Both the position numbers and the translations under genes were made by a program. The notes beneath the pieces were generated by a model that had not been told where the DNA came from, ran no database searches, and saw nothing but the letters and a program-made list of their open reading frames with translations. A stretch of 6,741 bases of DNA, from the NCBI GenBank assembly GCA_902476665.1, contig CABSEO010000107.1, positions 1 to 6,741 on the forward strand, read 5' to 3'. Shown here piece by piece: positions 1 through 6,167 of the stretch (positions within the stretch are counted from its first letter, which is position 1; every line of letters begins with the position of its first letter). The DNA comes from an uncultured Emergencia sp. (GTDB taxonomy: Bacteria; Bacillota; Clostridia; Peptostreptococcales; Anaerovoracaceae).

Positions 1-801
1 ATATCCGCCGTAGGTATCTACAATGATCTTACGTCCTGTCAGACCGCTATCTCCGTGAGGTCCGCCGATGACGAAGCGTCCTGTAGGATTGATAAAGAAT
101 TTTGTATTTTCATCTACCATTTCCTGCGGAAGAATCACATCAAATACGTGTTTCTTAATATCCTCGTGAATCTGCTCCTGAGTCACTTCCGGGTCGTGCT
201 GTGTAGAAAGCACTACTGCGTCCAGACGTACCGGTCTGTCATTTTCATCATATTCTACCGTTACCTGTGTTTTTCCGTCCGGTCTTAAATAAGTCAGCGT
301 TCCGTCCTTGCGAACTTTTGTAAGCTGTAAAGCCAGTCTGTGCGCCAGAGCGATTGGGTACGGCATATATTCCTCTGTTTCATCTGTTGCAAATCCAAAC
401 ATCATGCCCTGGTCACCGGCTCCGATCGCGTCCAGCTCTTCCTCTGACATTTTGTTTTCTTTTGCCTCCAGAGCTTTGTCTACGCCCAGTGCAATATCTG
501 CTGACTGCTCGTCAATGGTTGTAATAACACCGCAGGTATCTGCATCAAAACCGTATTTTGCTCTTGTGTATCCGATTTCACGAACTGTATCTCTTACAAT
601 TTTCGGAATATCCACATAAGCGTTTGTTGTGATTTCACCCATTACCATTACCATACCGGTTGTGGTTGCTGTTTCACAGGCTACACGGCTCATTGGGTCT
701 TTTTCCATAAGTGCGTCCAAAATGGCATCAGAAATGGCGTCGCACATTTTATCCGGATGGCCTTCTGTTACTGATTCAGATGTAAACAATCTTTTTTCCA
801 T
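1..801 (-). CDS. metK: S-adenosylmethionine synthetase (methionine adenosyltransferase), 3' end outside window
   Basis: Cytosolic enzyme that makes S-adenosylmethionine from methionine and ATP, releasing Pi and PPi. The first 267 residues are visible; the family is usually about 390-400, so roughly a third is missing beyond the left edge. Signature stretches are clear: GHPDK at residues 14-18 (ATP/methionine site), [12 protein letters not shown] at 127-138, and the Gly-rich [13 protein letters not shown] block at 246-258 followed by IIVDTYGG. The ATG at 801-799 is preceded by an AAGGAG ribosome site (811-816, 9-base gap), and the protein begins [18 protein letters not shown] as expected, so the start is secure. 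It has its own promoter and a SAM-I riboswitch with terminator just upstream, so SAM should repress it by premature termination. No frame disruption is seen in the visible part. Confidence 0.97.
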   Translation of the reverse strand, partial: MEKRLFTSESVTEGHPDKMCDAISDAILDALMEKDPMSRVACETATTTGMVMVMGEITTNAYVDIPKIVRDTVREIGYTRAKYGFDADTCGVITTIDEQSADIALGVDKALEAKENKMSEEELDAIGAGDQGMMFGFATDETEEYMPYPIALAHRLALQLTKVRKDGTLTYLRPDGKTQVTVEYDENDRPVRLDAVVLSTQHDPEVTQEQIHEDIKKHVFDVILPQEMVDENTKFFINPTGRFVIGGPHGDSGLTGRKIIVDTYGGY

Positions 802-857
802 GTATGAATTCTCCTTTTCTTTGTATGTATATTTTCTCCTGCCTGGGGGCTTCACGC

Positions 858-885
858 AAAAATGAGCCCACCTAAGCGGACTCAT
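858..885 (-). terminator. Riboswitch-controlled intrinsic terminator upstream of metK
   Basis: On the minus strand ATGAGTCC (885-878) pairs with GGGCTCAT (869-862), eight pairs with one G-T wobble, and the stem runs directly into a T tract (862-858). It lies between the SAM-I aptamer and the metK ribosome site, as expected for the expression platform of an S box. The 5' arm can instead pair with the antiterminator strand at 899-910. Confidence 0.92.
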
Positions 886-905
886 GTATATTCGTAATAT
901 GAATC

Positions 906-1004
906 CTCTTATTGTTCGACTACTCGCTCAGGTTGGCACCTTCCGCTTGGCGGGGTTGCCGTGACTTCACAGTTCCTATGTAACTCCATCACTCTGAATA
1001 AGAG
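906..1004 (-). promoter_or_regulatory. SAM-I riboswitch (S box) aptamer controlling metK
   Basis: The minus strand carries the S-box core. P1 is CTCTTATT (1004-997) with AATAAGAG (913-906). The conserved GTGAAGTCACGGCAACC segment contains GGCAACC at 960-954. P3 is CCGC-CAA-GCGG. The J3/4 block AAGGTGCCAA is at 942-933, followed by CCTG, which can pair with TAGG in the P2 loop as the usual pseudoknot. The 3' strand of P1 overlaps an antiterminator strand (899-910, AAGAGGATTCAT) that pairs with 885-874 at 11 of 12 positions, including one wobble. SAM binding should hold P1 closed, release the 5' terminator arm and stop transcription before metK. This is the classic SAM-off arrangement. Confidence 0.96.
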
Positions 1005-1031
1005 AAAATATAAATATTCAGTTGCAATACT

Positions 1032-1060
1032 ACAATACAGGCTTTTTCGCGGTAAGTCAA
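1032..1060 (-). promoter_or_regulatory. Probable sigma-A promoter for the metK riboswitch transcript
   Basis: A -35 TTGACT (1060-1055), a 17-base spacer and a -10 TATTGT (1037-1032) are read on the minus strand. Initiation would fall near 1025, about 20 bases before the P1 helix of the aptamer, so the whole riboswitch would be transcribed. The -35 box lies only 7 bases past the murA stop codon. Confidence 0.7.
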
Positions 1061-1067
1061 GTCTTAT

Positions 1068-2360
1068 TTATCCCACCCGCAGTTGAAACTTCTTCAATTC
1101 CTTTTCACTGGATACCTTCTCAATCTCTGCCCCAAGGCTTCTGAGCTTCTCCTCGAATCTCTCATAGCCTCTCTGGATATATACAATATCGTCCACAATG
1201 GTAATGCCTTCAGAAGCAAGTCCTGCAATAACCAAGGCTGCACCTGCTCGCAGATCCGGCGCGCTGACTCTGGCTCCGGTAAGCTTCTCCACACCGTCAA
1301 TAATTGCGGTATTTCCTTCTACCTTAATGTTTGCGCCCATTCTTGCCAGCTCGTCCGCATATTTGAAACGATTCTCAAAAATACTTTCTGTCACAATGCT
1401 TGTCCCCTCTGCCAGCACCAGCGCTACAGCAAACTGAGGCTGCATATCTGTGGGATAGCCGGGATACGGCATGGTCTTTACATTTGTGCGTTTCAGACGC
1501 TTATTTGCCACTACACGCACGGCATCGTCAAATTCTTCCACCTGACAGCCGATTTCTTCTAATTTGGCAGTGGTTGCTTCCAGATGCTTTGGAATTACAT
1601 TCTTCACCATAATATCACCCATGGTTGCCGCTGCCGCGCACATAAAGGTACCTGCTTCAATCTGGTCAGGAATAATGGAGTATGTGGTTCCATGAAGCTT
1701 GTCCACACCCTTAATACGGATAACGTCTGTTCCTGCACCCTTGATATTTGCACCCATGCTGTTCAAAAAGTTTGCCACATCAACCACATGAGGCTCTCTG
1801 GCTGCATTTTCGATGGTTGTATTTCCTTCTGCCATAGCAGCTGCCATCATAATATTAATGGTAGCGCCCACTGACACCATATCCAGGAAAATATGCTTTC
1901 CTGTCAAATGATCCGCTTTTGCTACAACTGCGCCGTGAATAATATCTACAGACGCACCAAGCGCACGGAAGCCCTTTAAATGCTGGTCAATGGGACGGCT
2001 TCCGATGTTACAGCCGCCGGGAAGGGGAACCTCCGCATTTTTGTATTTGCCTAACAAAGCGCCCAAAAGATAATAAGACGCTCTTATTTTCTTGATATAT
2101 TCATATTCTACGCTGACATTTCCAATGGTAGCCCCTGCAATCTTTACTTCTGTGGGACCGATACGGTCAACGGTTGCACCAATTTCTCTGATAGCTTCCA
2201 ATAAAACATTAATATCTCGAACATCGGGTAAGTTTTCAATGTGTACCGTTTCATCTGTCATAATCGCTGCTGCCAGAATGGCAAGCGCTGCATTTTTTGC
2301 ACCGCCAATCTCCACTTCGCCGACTAACGGGTTGCCACCTTTGATAACATACTGTTCCAT
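1068..2360 (-). CDS. murA: UDP-N-acetylglucosamine 1-carboxyvinyltransferase (MurA)
   Basis: Cytosolic enzyme of the first committed step of peptidoglycan synthesis: it transfers enolpyruvyl from PEP to UDP-GlcNAc. It has 430 residues, the normal length, with the two-domain EPSP synthase-like fold expected. Key residues match E. coli MurA: K22 in GGAKNAA, R93, the catalytic Cys117 in PGGCNIGSRP (E. coli C115, so a fosfomycin-sensitive type), R122, D305 in GYPTDMQ, R331, D369-L-R371 and R397 in QRGYE. The ATG at 2360 is chosen over an in-frame start 9 codons upstream because AGAGGTG sits at 2366-2372, 5 bases before it, and MEQYVIKGGN is the usual N-terminus. A small oddity is Y394/Q396 just before R397, where many MurA proteins have His and an acidic residue. 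Firmicutes often hold two MurA paralogs; which one this is cannot be settled here. Confidence 0.97.
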   Translation of the reverse strand: MEQYVIKGGNPLVGEVEIGGAKNAALAILAAAIMTDETVHIENLPDVRDINVLLEAIREIGATVDRIGPTEVKIAGATIGNVSVEYEYIKKIRASYYLLGALLGKYKNAEVPLPGGCNIGSRPIDQHLKGFRALGASVDIIHGAVVAKADHLTGKHIFLDMVSVGATINIMMAAAMAEGNTTIENAAREPHVVDVANFLNSMGANIKGAGTDVIRIKGVDKLHGTTYSIIPDQIEAGTFMCAAAATMGDIMVKNVIPKHLEATTAKLEEIGCQVEEFDDAVRVVANKRLKRTNVKTMPYPGYPTDMQPQFAVALVLAEGTSIVTESIFENRFKYADELARMGANIKVEGNTAIIDGVEKLTGARVSAPDLRAGAALVIAGLASEGITIVDDIVYIQRGYERFEEKLRSLGAEIEKVSSEKELKKFQLRVG

Positions 2361-2380
2361 ATACGCACCTCTTATTATTG

Positions 2381-2396
2381 ACTGCACCTTTGCAGT
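2381..2396 (-). other. Small hairpin in the murA leader
   Basis: ACTGC and GCAGT flank a six-base AAAGGT loop (2396-2381 on the minus strand), ending 8 bases before the murA ribosome site. No T tract follows, so it is not a terminator. It may be incidental. Confidence 0.3.
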
Positions 2397-2501
2397 ATTG
2401 ATATTTTCAAATTATTCTGTTAAATCTATAGAAAAAGCCATATCCGAATCAAAGTCTGTATTTCAAAATAGGTTGTTATTATTTTATGGCTTAACCATTA
2501 T

Positions 2502-2528
2502 ATTATAACAGATAAGCGCATTTGTAAA
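2502..2528 (-). promoter_or_regulatory. Probable extended -10 promoter for murA
   Basis: On the minus strand a perfect TATAAT (2507-2502) is preceded by TGT (extended -10). A TTTACA -35-like box (2528-2523) lies at a short 15-base spacing; the TG element would compensate. Initiation near 2495 would leave a leader of about 135 bases before the murA ATG. Confidence 0.6.
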
Positions 2529-2529
2529 T

Positions 2530-2551
2530 AAAAATTAACACTTTCAGCGTC
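2530..2551 (-). terminator. Weak candidate terminator after the pyrophosphatase operon
   Basis: On the minus strand GACGC (2551-2547), a TGAAA loop and GTGTT (2541-2537) form a five-pair stem with two G-T wobbles. It is followed by AA and five T (2534-2530). It lies 31 bases past the kinase stop codon and its T tract abuts the murA -35 box. The stem is weak, so read-through into murA is plausible. Confidence 0.3.
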
Positions 2552-2581
2552 TTCTGCCCATTTTCCCAGAGATATTCTCTA

Positions 2582-3080
2582 TTATTTTTCCAGCTTTTCC
2601 AATATTTTCTGTAAAGTTTCTTCAATATTCAGATTTTTCTCATCAACAACAATATCTGCGTATTTCTCATATAGAGGCGTTCTCTCATCATACAGGTCTT
2701 TTAAGGTCTGTCCCTTTCGCAGAACCACACCTCTGCATCTCAAATTCCCCAGTCTTTTTTTCAAAATTTCATAGTCCAGCTTCAAATACACCACTGTACC
2801 GATTTTCTTCAAATGCTCCATGGCCTCTGTACACCACGCTTCCGCCTGTGGCAATCACTGTTTTTTCCATATCAATAGAAGCATTCACTCGATTTTCGAT
2901 TTTGAGAAATCCCGCCTGTCCTTCCTGGGCAATGATTTCCCGCAGCAGTCTTTTCTCTGCCTTCTGAATCAGCAGGTCTGAATCTACAAATTCATAGCCC
3001 AGCACCTTTGCCAGAATCACACCTACCGTACTTTTCCCCACACCCGGCATGCCGATTAGCACCACATTCTGTTTATTCAC
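2582..3080 (-). pseudogene. Shikimate kinase-family P-loop kinase, interrupted by a frameshift
   Basis: Two overlapping frames together encode one protein of about 165 residues, the usual shikimate kinase length. The first frame (GTG at 3080) has a Walker A GMPGVGKST at residues 10-18, DSD at 33-35 and ATGGS near 79. The second frame carries the rest: EAMEHLKKIGTVVYLKL, a lid-like RGVVLRKGQTL and DERTPLYEKYAD. The frame changes near 2825-2829: after GTG TAC, one extra base (or a loss of two, mod 3) precedes GAG GCC ATG. The first frame then runs out of register to a stop at 2769. The GTG start has an AAGGGGTG ribosome site (3095-3088) and lies 6 bases after the flavin reductase stop. Canonical shikimate kinases have Arg after the Phe of GxxxFR and a GGG motif; here these are Leu and GGS, so shikimate as substrate is uncertain. 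A sequencing error is possible. Confidence 0.85.
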
Positions 3081-3086
3081 AGTATC

Positions 3087-3680
3087 TCACCCCTTCTTTT
3101 TCGGCTGTTTTTTCTTTCTCTTTTTCTTAATGCTATATCCAAAGGTTCCCAGCTTTTTTCCCAGTCCGTAATATTCCCCATGGGAATAAACAATAGGATT
3201 TGCCAAAGCCAAGTCAAACTTGCCTTTTTCATCCATGTATGCAGTATCCACATGCACAGCCAGCACATCTGCAGTAAAAACGCTGTGACTGCCATATTCC
3301 TGAATTTCCCGCACCCGGCACTCAATAGACACCGGCGCTTCACCAATCATGGGAACACCCACATGACTTGCCTTTTCACGGGTCAGATGCAGTTCTTTAA
3401 ACTTATCTACCTCTCTTCCTGACTTTACACCGCAGTAATCTGTGGCAAAGGCCAGCTTTTCCGTTGTCAGGTTGATCACAAATTCTCTGGTATCCAGAAG
3501 CATCTGATAAGAATAACGCTCCGGTCTTACAGAAATAGACACCATGGGAGGATTGGTACAGACGGTTCCCGCCCATGCAACTGTGATAATATTGTCATGC
3601 CCTTCCTCGTCTGCCACACTGACCATTACCACCGGCAGCGGATACAGCATATTTCCGGGCTTCCACTCTGCTTTTGCCAT
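3087..3680 (-). CDS. Flavin reductase-like (flavoredoxin-type) FMN-binding protein
   Basis: A 197-residue protein of the flavin reductase-like domain family (PF01613 type), in which a split-barrel fold binds FMN and moves electrons between NAD(P)H or partner proteins and flavin. Family features are the N-terminal PLPVVMVSVAD, NIITVAWAGTVCTNPPMVSISVRPERYSYQMLLDTREFVINL (roughly residues 30-71), DKFKELHLT, and a later GEAPVSIECRV strand. No signal peptide or membrane segment is seen. The ATG at 3680 has AAGGAG (3692-3687) 6 bases upstream. It follows the pyrophosphatase stop by 24 bases and precedes the kinase by 6, so it is likely co-transcribed with both. The C-terminus is strikingly basic: residues 185-197 contain 10 Lys/Arg. 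The physiological electron donor and acceptor cannot be told from sequence. Confidence 0.85.
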   Translation of the reverse strand: MAKAEWKPGNMLYPLPVVMVSVADEEGHDNIITVAWAGTVCTNPPMVSISVRPERYSYQMLLDTREFVINLTTEKLAFATDYCGVKSGREVDKFKELHLTREKASHVGVPMIGEAPVSIECRVREIQEYGSHSVFTADVLAVHVDTAYMDEKGKFDLALANPIVYSHGEYYGLGKKLGTFGYSIKKKRKKKQPKKKG

Positions 3681-3704
3681 TTCAATCTCCTTTTCAAACC
3701 ATTC

Positions 3705-5363
3705 CTAATTATTATTCTGCTGCAGGGTTCCGATAAAAGCAGGAATCAACTGTTTCTTCCTGGAAACTACCCCCGGAAGCACATAGCCTCCCTGACATTC
3801 TTTTACATCAAAGGATTCCTCTACCAGACGGCAACTTCCCTCTCCGTAACAAATAACTTCAGAGGATTCCTCTAAAATATTGGTAAGCATGAAAAAGACC
3901 ATAGAAATTCCGTTCTTTCCACATTCATGCTCCATGAAAGGAATCAGCCGCTGCTTTAAATCTTCCAGCTCCTCTGCGTTCATGGAGCTTATCTGTCCCA
4001 CGCCGAAATTCAGCTTATCAGAGGTAAAACGTTTGAAATCCTGATAGAAGATAACCTCTGTGGTCTTTCCTTTCAGGTTGCTGCCTGCTGTAAACATTTC
4101 CTTTGCATGCTCCTCAATGTTAATCCCTGCAATCAGAGCCAGCGCTCCTGCTGCCATTTTATCCGAAGAAGTGCAGGTAGGAGAACGGAACATCAGCGTA
4201 TCAGAAATAATGGCAGAACACAAAAGTCCTGCTATGGCCGGACTGATTTCCAGCGCCTTTTCTGTATACATCTGATACATAATAGTTGCTGTACAGCCCA
4301 CAGGCTGATTGCGGAACATAATGGGCTGCAGGGTTTCCAGAGAGCCGAGTCTGTGGTGGTCAATGATTTCCAGCACCTCTGCGGCGTCGATATTGTCTAC
4401 TGCCTGTGTTTTTTCATTATGGTCAACCAGAATCAACTGTTTCTTCTTCATTCCCAGCAAATTACGGCGGGAAACCGTTCCTATGTATTTTCCATGTTTA
4501 TTTACCACAGGAAAGGCTCTGTGCCGGTTCTGCACCATGATATCCTTAATATGGTCTGTAAAGTCATCAGTCTGGAAGGTAATCAGATTATCTTTTTTCA
4601 TAATATGCTTTACCGGAATACTCTGATTAATCAGACGCGCTACTGTAAAGGTGTCCAGAGAAGACTGAATAATCACACACTGGTTTCGCTCTGCTGCGAT
4701 TTTAATATCCTCTGCCACCTCTGCGTGATTGCACACAATCATACAGCTTACGTTCTGCTCAATGGCACACAAATGATCTTCATGTCTGTCCCCCAGAATG
4801 ACCAAATCGTCTTCTTCCAGAAATTCTCCCAGCTTGTCCGGGTGGGCTGCACCGATAACCACCTTACCCTGTACAAAATAACCGTGGGAATTTCCTGTTA
4901 CCACTGTGCCGTCCACCGTATTTGCAATACTTCTGTATTGAGTTCTGGCATTGGAAAGGAAGTAATTGTCATGGGCATCCATATAAGATTTCGCAATATC
5001 CCCTGTAGTAATCAGCCCTTCCAACTGTCCGTCTTCCTTTGTAATGGGAAGCGTTACTGCGCTGCTCTCCTTCATAATTGCCCAGGCATCTTTAATAGAA
5101 ATGTTGTTCGGAACCCCCGGTGTTTCTCGAATTTCCATGTCTTTCACCTGAGTTCCCACATCAGAAAGATATCCCGGCGCTTCTACACCGAATTTTTTCA
5201 GCACATACTCTGTTTCTTCATTTATCTGTCCTGCGCGCTTTGCCGAATATCTGTATCCGTTATTCAGGCGATTCTTAATATCTGCATACGCAATAGCAGA
5301 GCAAATCGAATCTGTATCCGGATTTTTGTGTCCTATAATATATATTTTCCCCTGTTTCGCCAT
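3705..5363 (-). CDS. Manganese-dependent inorganic pyrophosphatase, family II, with CBS and DRTGG regulatory region
   Basis: Hydrolyses pyrophosphate to two phosphates in the cytosol. It has 552 residues, against about 310 for simple family II enzymes, because a regulatory insert of roughly residues 66-305 splits the DHH domain. Motifs: GHKNPDTDS at 11-19 (metal ligands H12, D16, D18), VDHNE at 313-317, the DHH triad at 335-337, SDT at 387-389, and the C-terminal DHHA2 substrate motif SRKKQ at 534-538. The insert holds a first CBS repeat (about 74-130), a DRTGG-like segment (about 185-245) and a second CBS repeat (about 250-305). In the studied clostridial homologs this region binds adenine nucleotides: AMP and ADP inhibit, while ATP and diadenosine polyphosphates activate. 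The ATG at 5363 is preferred over an in-frame start 14 codons upstream because AAAGGA (5376-5371) precedes it by 7 bases and AKQGKIYIIGHKN is the expected N-terminus. First gene of a probable three-gene operon. Confidence 0.95.
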   Translation of the reverse strand: MAKQGKIYIIGHKNPDTDSICSAIAYADIKNRLNNGYRYSAKRAGQINEETEYVLKKFGVEAPGYLSDVGTQVKDMEIRETPGVPNNISIKDAWAIMKESSAVTLPITKEDGQLEGLITTGDIAKSYMDAHDNYFLSNARTQYRSIANTVDGTVVTGNSHGYFVQGKVVIGAAHPDKLGEFLEEDDLVILGDRHEDHLCAIEQNVSCMIVCNHAEVAEDIKIAAERNQCVIIQSSLDTFTVARLINQSIPVKHIMKKDNLITFQTDDFTDHIKDIMVQNRHRAFPVVNKHGKYIGTVSRRNLLGMKKKQLILVDHNEKTQAVDNIDAAEVLEIIDHHRLGSLETLQPIMFRNQPVGCTATIMYQMYTEKALEISPAIAGLLCSAIISDTLMFRSPTCTSSDKMAAGALALIAGINIEEHAKEMFTAGSNLKGKTTEVIFYQDFKRFTSDKLNFGVGQISSMNAEELEDLKQRLIPFMEHECGKNGISMVFFMLTNILEESSEVICYGEGSCRLVEESFDVKECQGGYVLPGVVSRKKQLIPAFIGTLQQNNN

Positions 5364-5393
5364 ATTTTTTTCCTTTCGGGTTATGATGATTTT

Positions 5394-5422
5394 ATAGTAA
5401 CACACTTCTAAATCAATGGCAA
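5394..5422 (-). promoter_or_regulatory. Probable promoter of the pyrophosphatase operon
   Basis: On the minus strand TTGCCA (5422-5417), a 17-base spacer and TACTAT (5399-5394) are seen, with a TG one base before the -10 hexamer. Initiation near 5387 would leave a leader of about 24 bases. It interlocks with the plus-strand promoter at 5406-5434. Confidence 0.55.
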
Positions 5423-5430
5423 TTGTGTTA
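5398..5430. repeat. Inverted repeat TAACACA-N19-TGTGTTA across the divergent promoters
   Basis: A perfect 7-base inverted repeat (5398-5404 and 5424-5430) separated by 19 bases. Each arm overlaps the extended -10 region of one of the two divergent promoters. It could be an operator for a dimeric regulator, or merely the result of two similar extended -10 elements facing apart. Confidence 0.45.
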
Positions 5431-5434
5431 TACT
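5406..5434 (+). promoter_or_regulatory. Probable extended -10 promoter of the S1-domain gene operon
   Basis: TATACT (5429-5434) is preceded by TGT, giving an extended -10. The -35 region at 17 bases (TTCTAA, 5406-5411) matches poorly. Initiation near 5441 would give a 25-base leader that contains the ribosome site. Confidence 0.6.
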
Positions 5435-5465
5435 GGACGCAAACTGAAAATTGGGAGGTACTAAA

Positions 5466-6167
5466 ATGTCAGAAGAAATGAAAAAACAGGAAACCATGGA
5501 AGATTTCATGGACGAAATCAATGCGTCCTTCTCTGATTTCAGAGATGACGATATGCTTATCTGGGACAAACTGGAGCAGATGAAAGAAGATAAAACAGAA
5601 TTTGAGGTTACAGTAGAAGGAATCGTAAAAGGCGGTGTCATTGCGTATGTAGAGGGAATCCGTGCTTTCATCCCTGTATCCAAGCTTGCTCTTACTTATG
5701 TGGAAGACCCGGAAGATTATCTGAAAAAGACTCTGACTGTCCGCGTGTTTGAAGTAGATGAGCAGGAAAACCGTCTGATTCTCTCTGCCAGAGAAATCTT
5801 AAAGGAAAAAGCCGATGCCGAAAAACTGAAAAAAATCAACAGCATTCAGGTGGGCAGCATTGTAGAAGGAAAGGTAGAATCCCTGCAGACCTACGGTGCA
5901 TTTGTAGATTTGGGAGATGGCATTTCCGGTCTGGTACATATTTCTCAGATTTCCGAAAAGAGAATCAAATCTCCAAAAGCCGTGTTACGCATTGGGGATA
6001 CGGTAACAGCAAAAGTTATTAAAAACGAAGACGGCAAAATCAGCCTGAGCATGAAAGCTTTAATCGAAATTCCGGAAGAAAAGGATGAAGAACCGGATTA
6101 CGAATTACCGGAAAGTGAAGAAATCTCTACTTCCCTTGGATCCTTATTTAAGAATCTGAAATTATGA
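5466..6167 (+). CDS. Protein with two S1 RNA-binding domains
   Basis: A 233-residue cytosolic protein with two S1 (OB-fold) domains, at about residues 45-113 and 129-199. The second is closest to the consensus: VGSIVEGKVESLQTYGAFVDLGDGISGLVHISQIS, then VTAKVI and GKISLSMKAL. The first is more divergent (GIVKGGVIAYVEGIRAFIPVSKL). An acidic N-terminal region (1-43) precedes them. An acidic linker (about 203-220) and a short tail LGSLFKNLKL close the protein. Such proteins bind RNA and are often annotated as S1-like, but this one is far shorter than ribosomal protein S1 and its RNA targets are unknown. The ATG at 5466 follows GGGAGGT (5453-5459) by 6 bases; an in-frame TTG at 5451 is rejected because it lies upstream of that ribosome site. 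Its TGA overlaps the ATG of the next gene. Confidence 0.93.
   Translation: MSEEMKKQETMEDFMDEINASFSDFRDDDMLIWDKLEQMKEDKTEFEVTVEGIVKGGVIAYVEGIRAFIPVSKLALTYVEDPEDYLKKTLTVRVFEVDEQENRLILSAREILKEKADAEKLKKINSIQVGSIVEGKVESLQTYGAFVDLGDGISGLVHISQISEKRIKSPKAVLRIGDTVTAKVIKNEDGKISLSMKALIEIPEEKDEEPDYELPESEEISTSLGSLFKNLKL

Noticed and set aside
1007..1034. Alternative metK promoter TTGTAG-17-TATATT on the minus strand
   Set aside because: Good -10, but initiation near 1000 would fall inside the P1 helix and destroy the riboswitch; the TTGACT/TATTGT pair fits better.
1083..1874. Several plus-strand open frames opposite murA
   Set aside because: Cys- and Ser-rich translations without motifs, overlapping each other and a full-length murA; shadows.
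2568..2580. AGAGA-ATA-TCTCT hairpin right after the kinase stop codon as a terminator
   Set aside because: Short stem followed by GGGAAAA on the minus strand, with no T tract.
3077..3346. Minus-strand 89-codon frame inside the flavin reductase gene
   Set aside because: Out-of-frame overlap with a well-supported gene; Trp-rich with no ribosome site or motif.
4107..5411. A 434-codon open frame on the plus strand opposite the pyrophosphatase gene
   Set aside because: Its composition is rich in Cys, His, Ile and Asn with no recognisable domain and no ribosome site. It is the antisense shadow of a strongly supported gene.
5408..5683. Minus-strand 91-codon frame opposite the S1-domain gene
   Set aside because: Ser-rich antisense translation without motif; the plus-strand gene has a strong ribosome site and clear domains.
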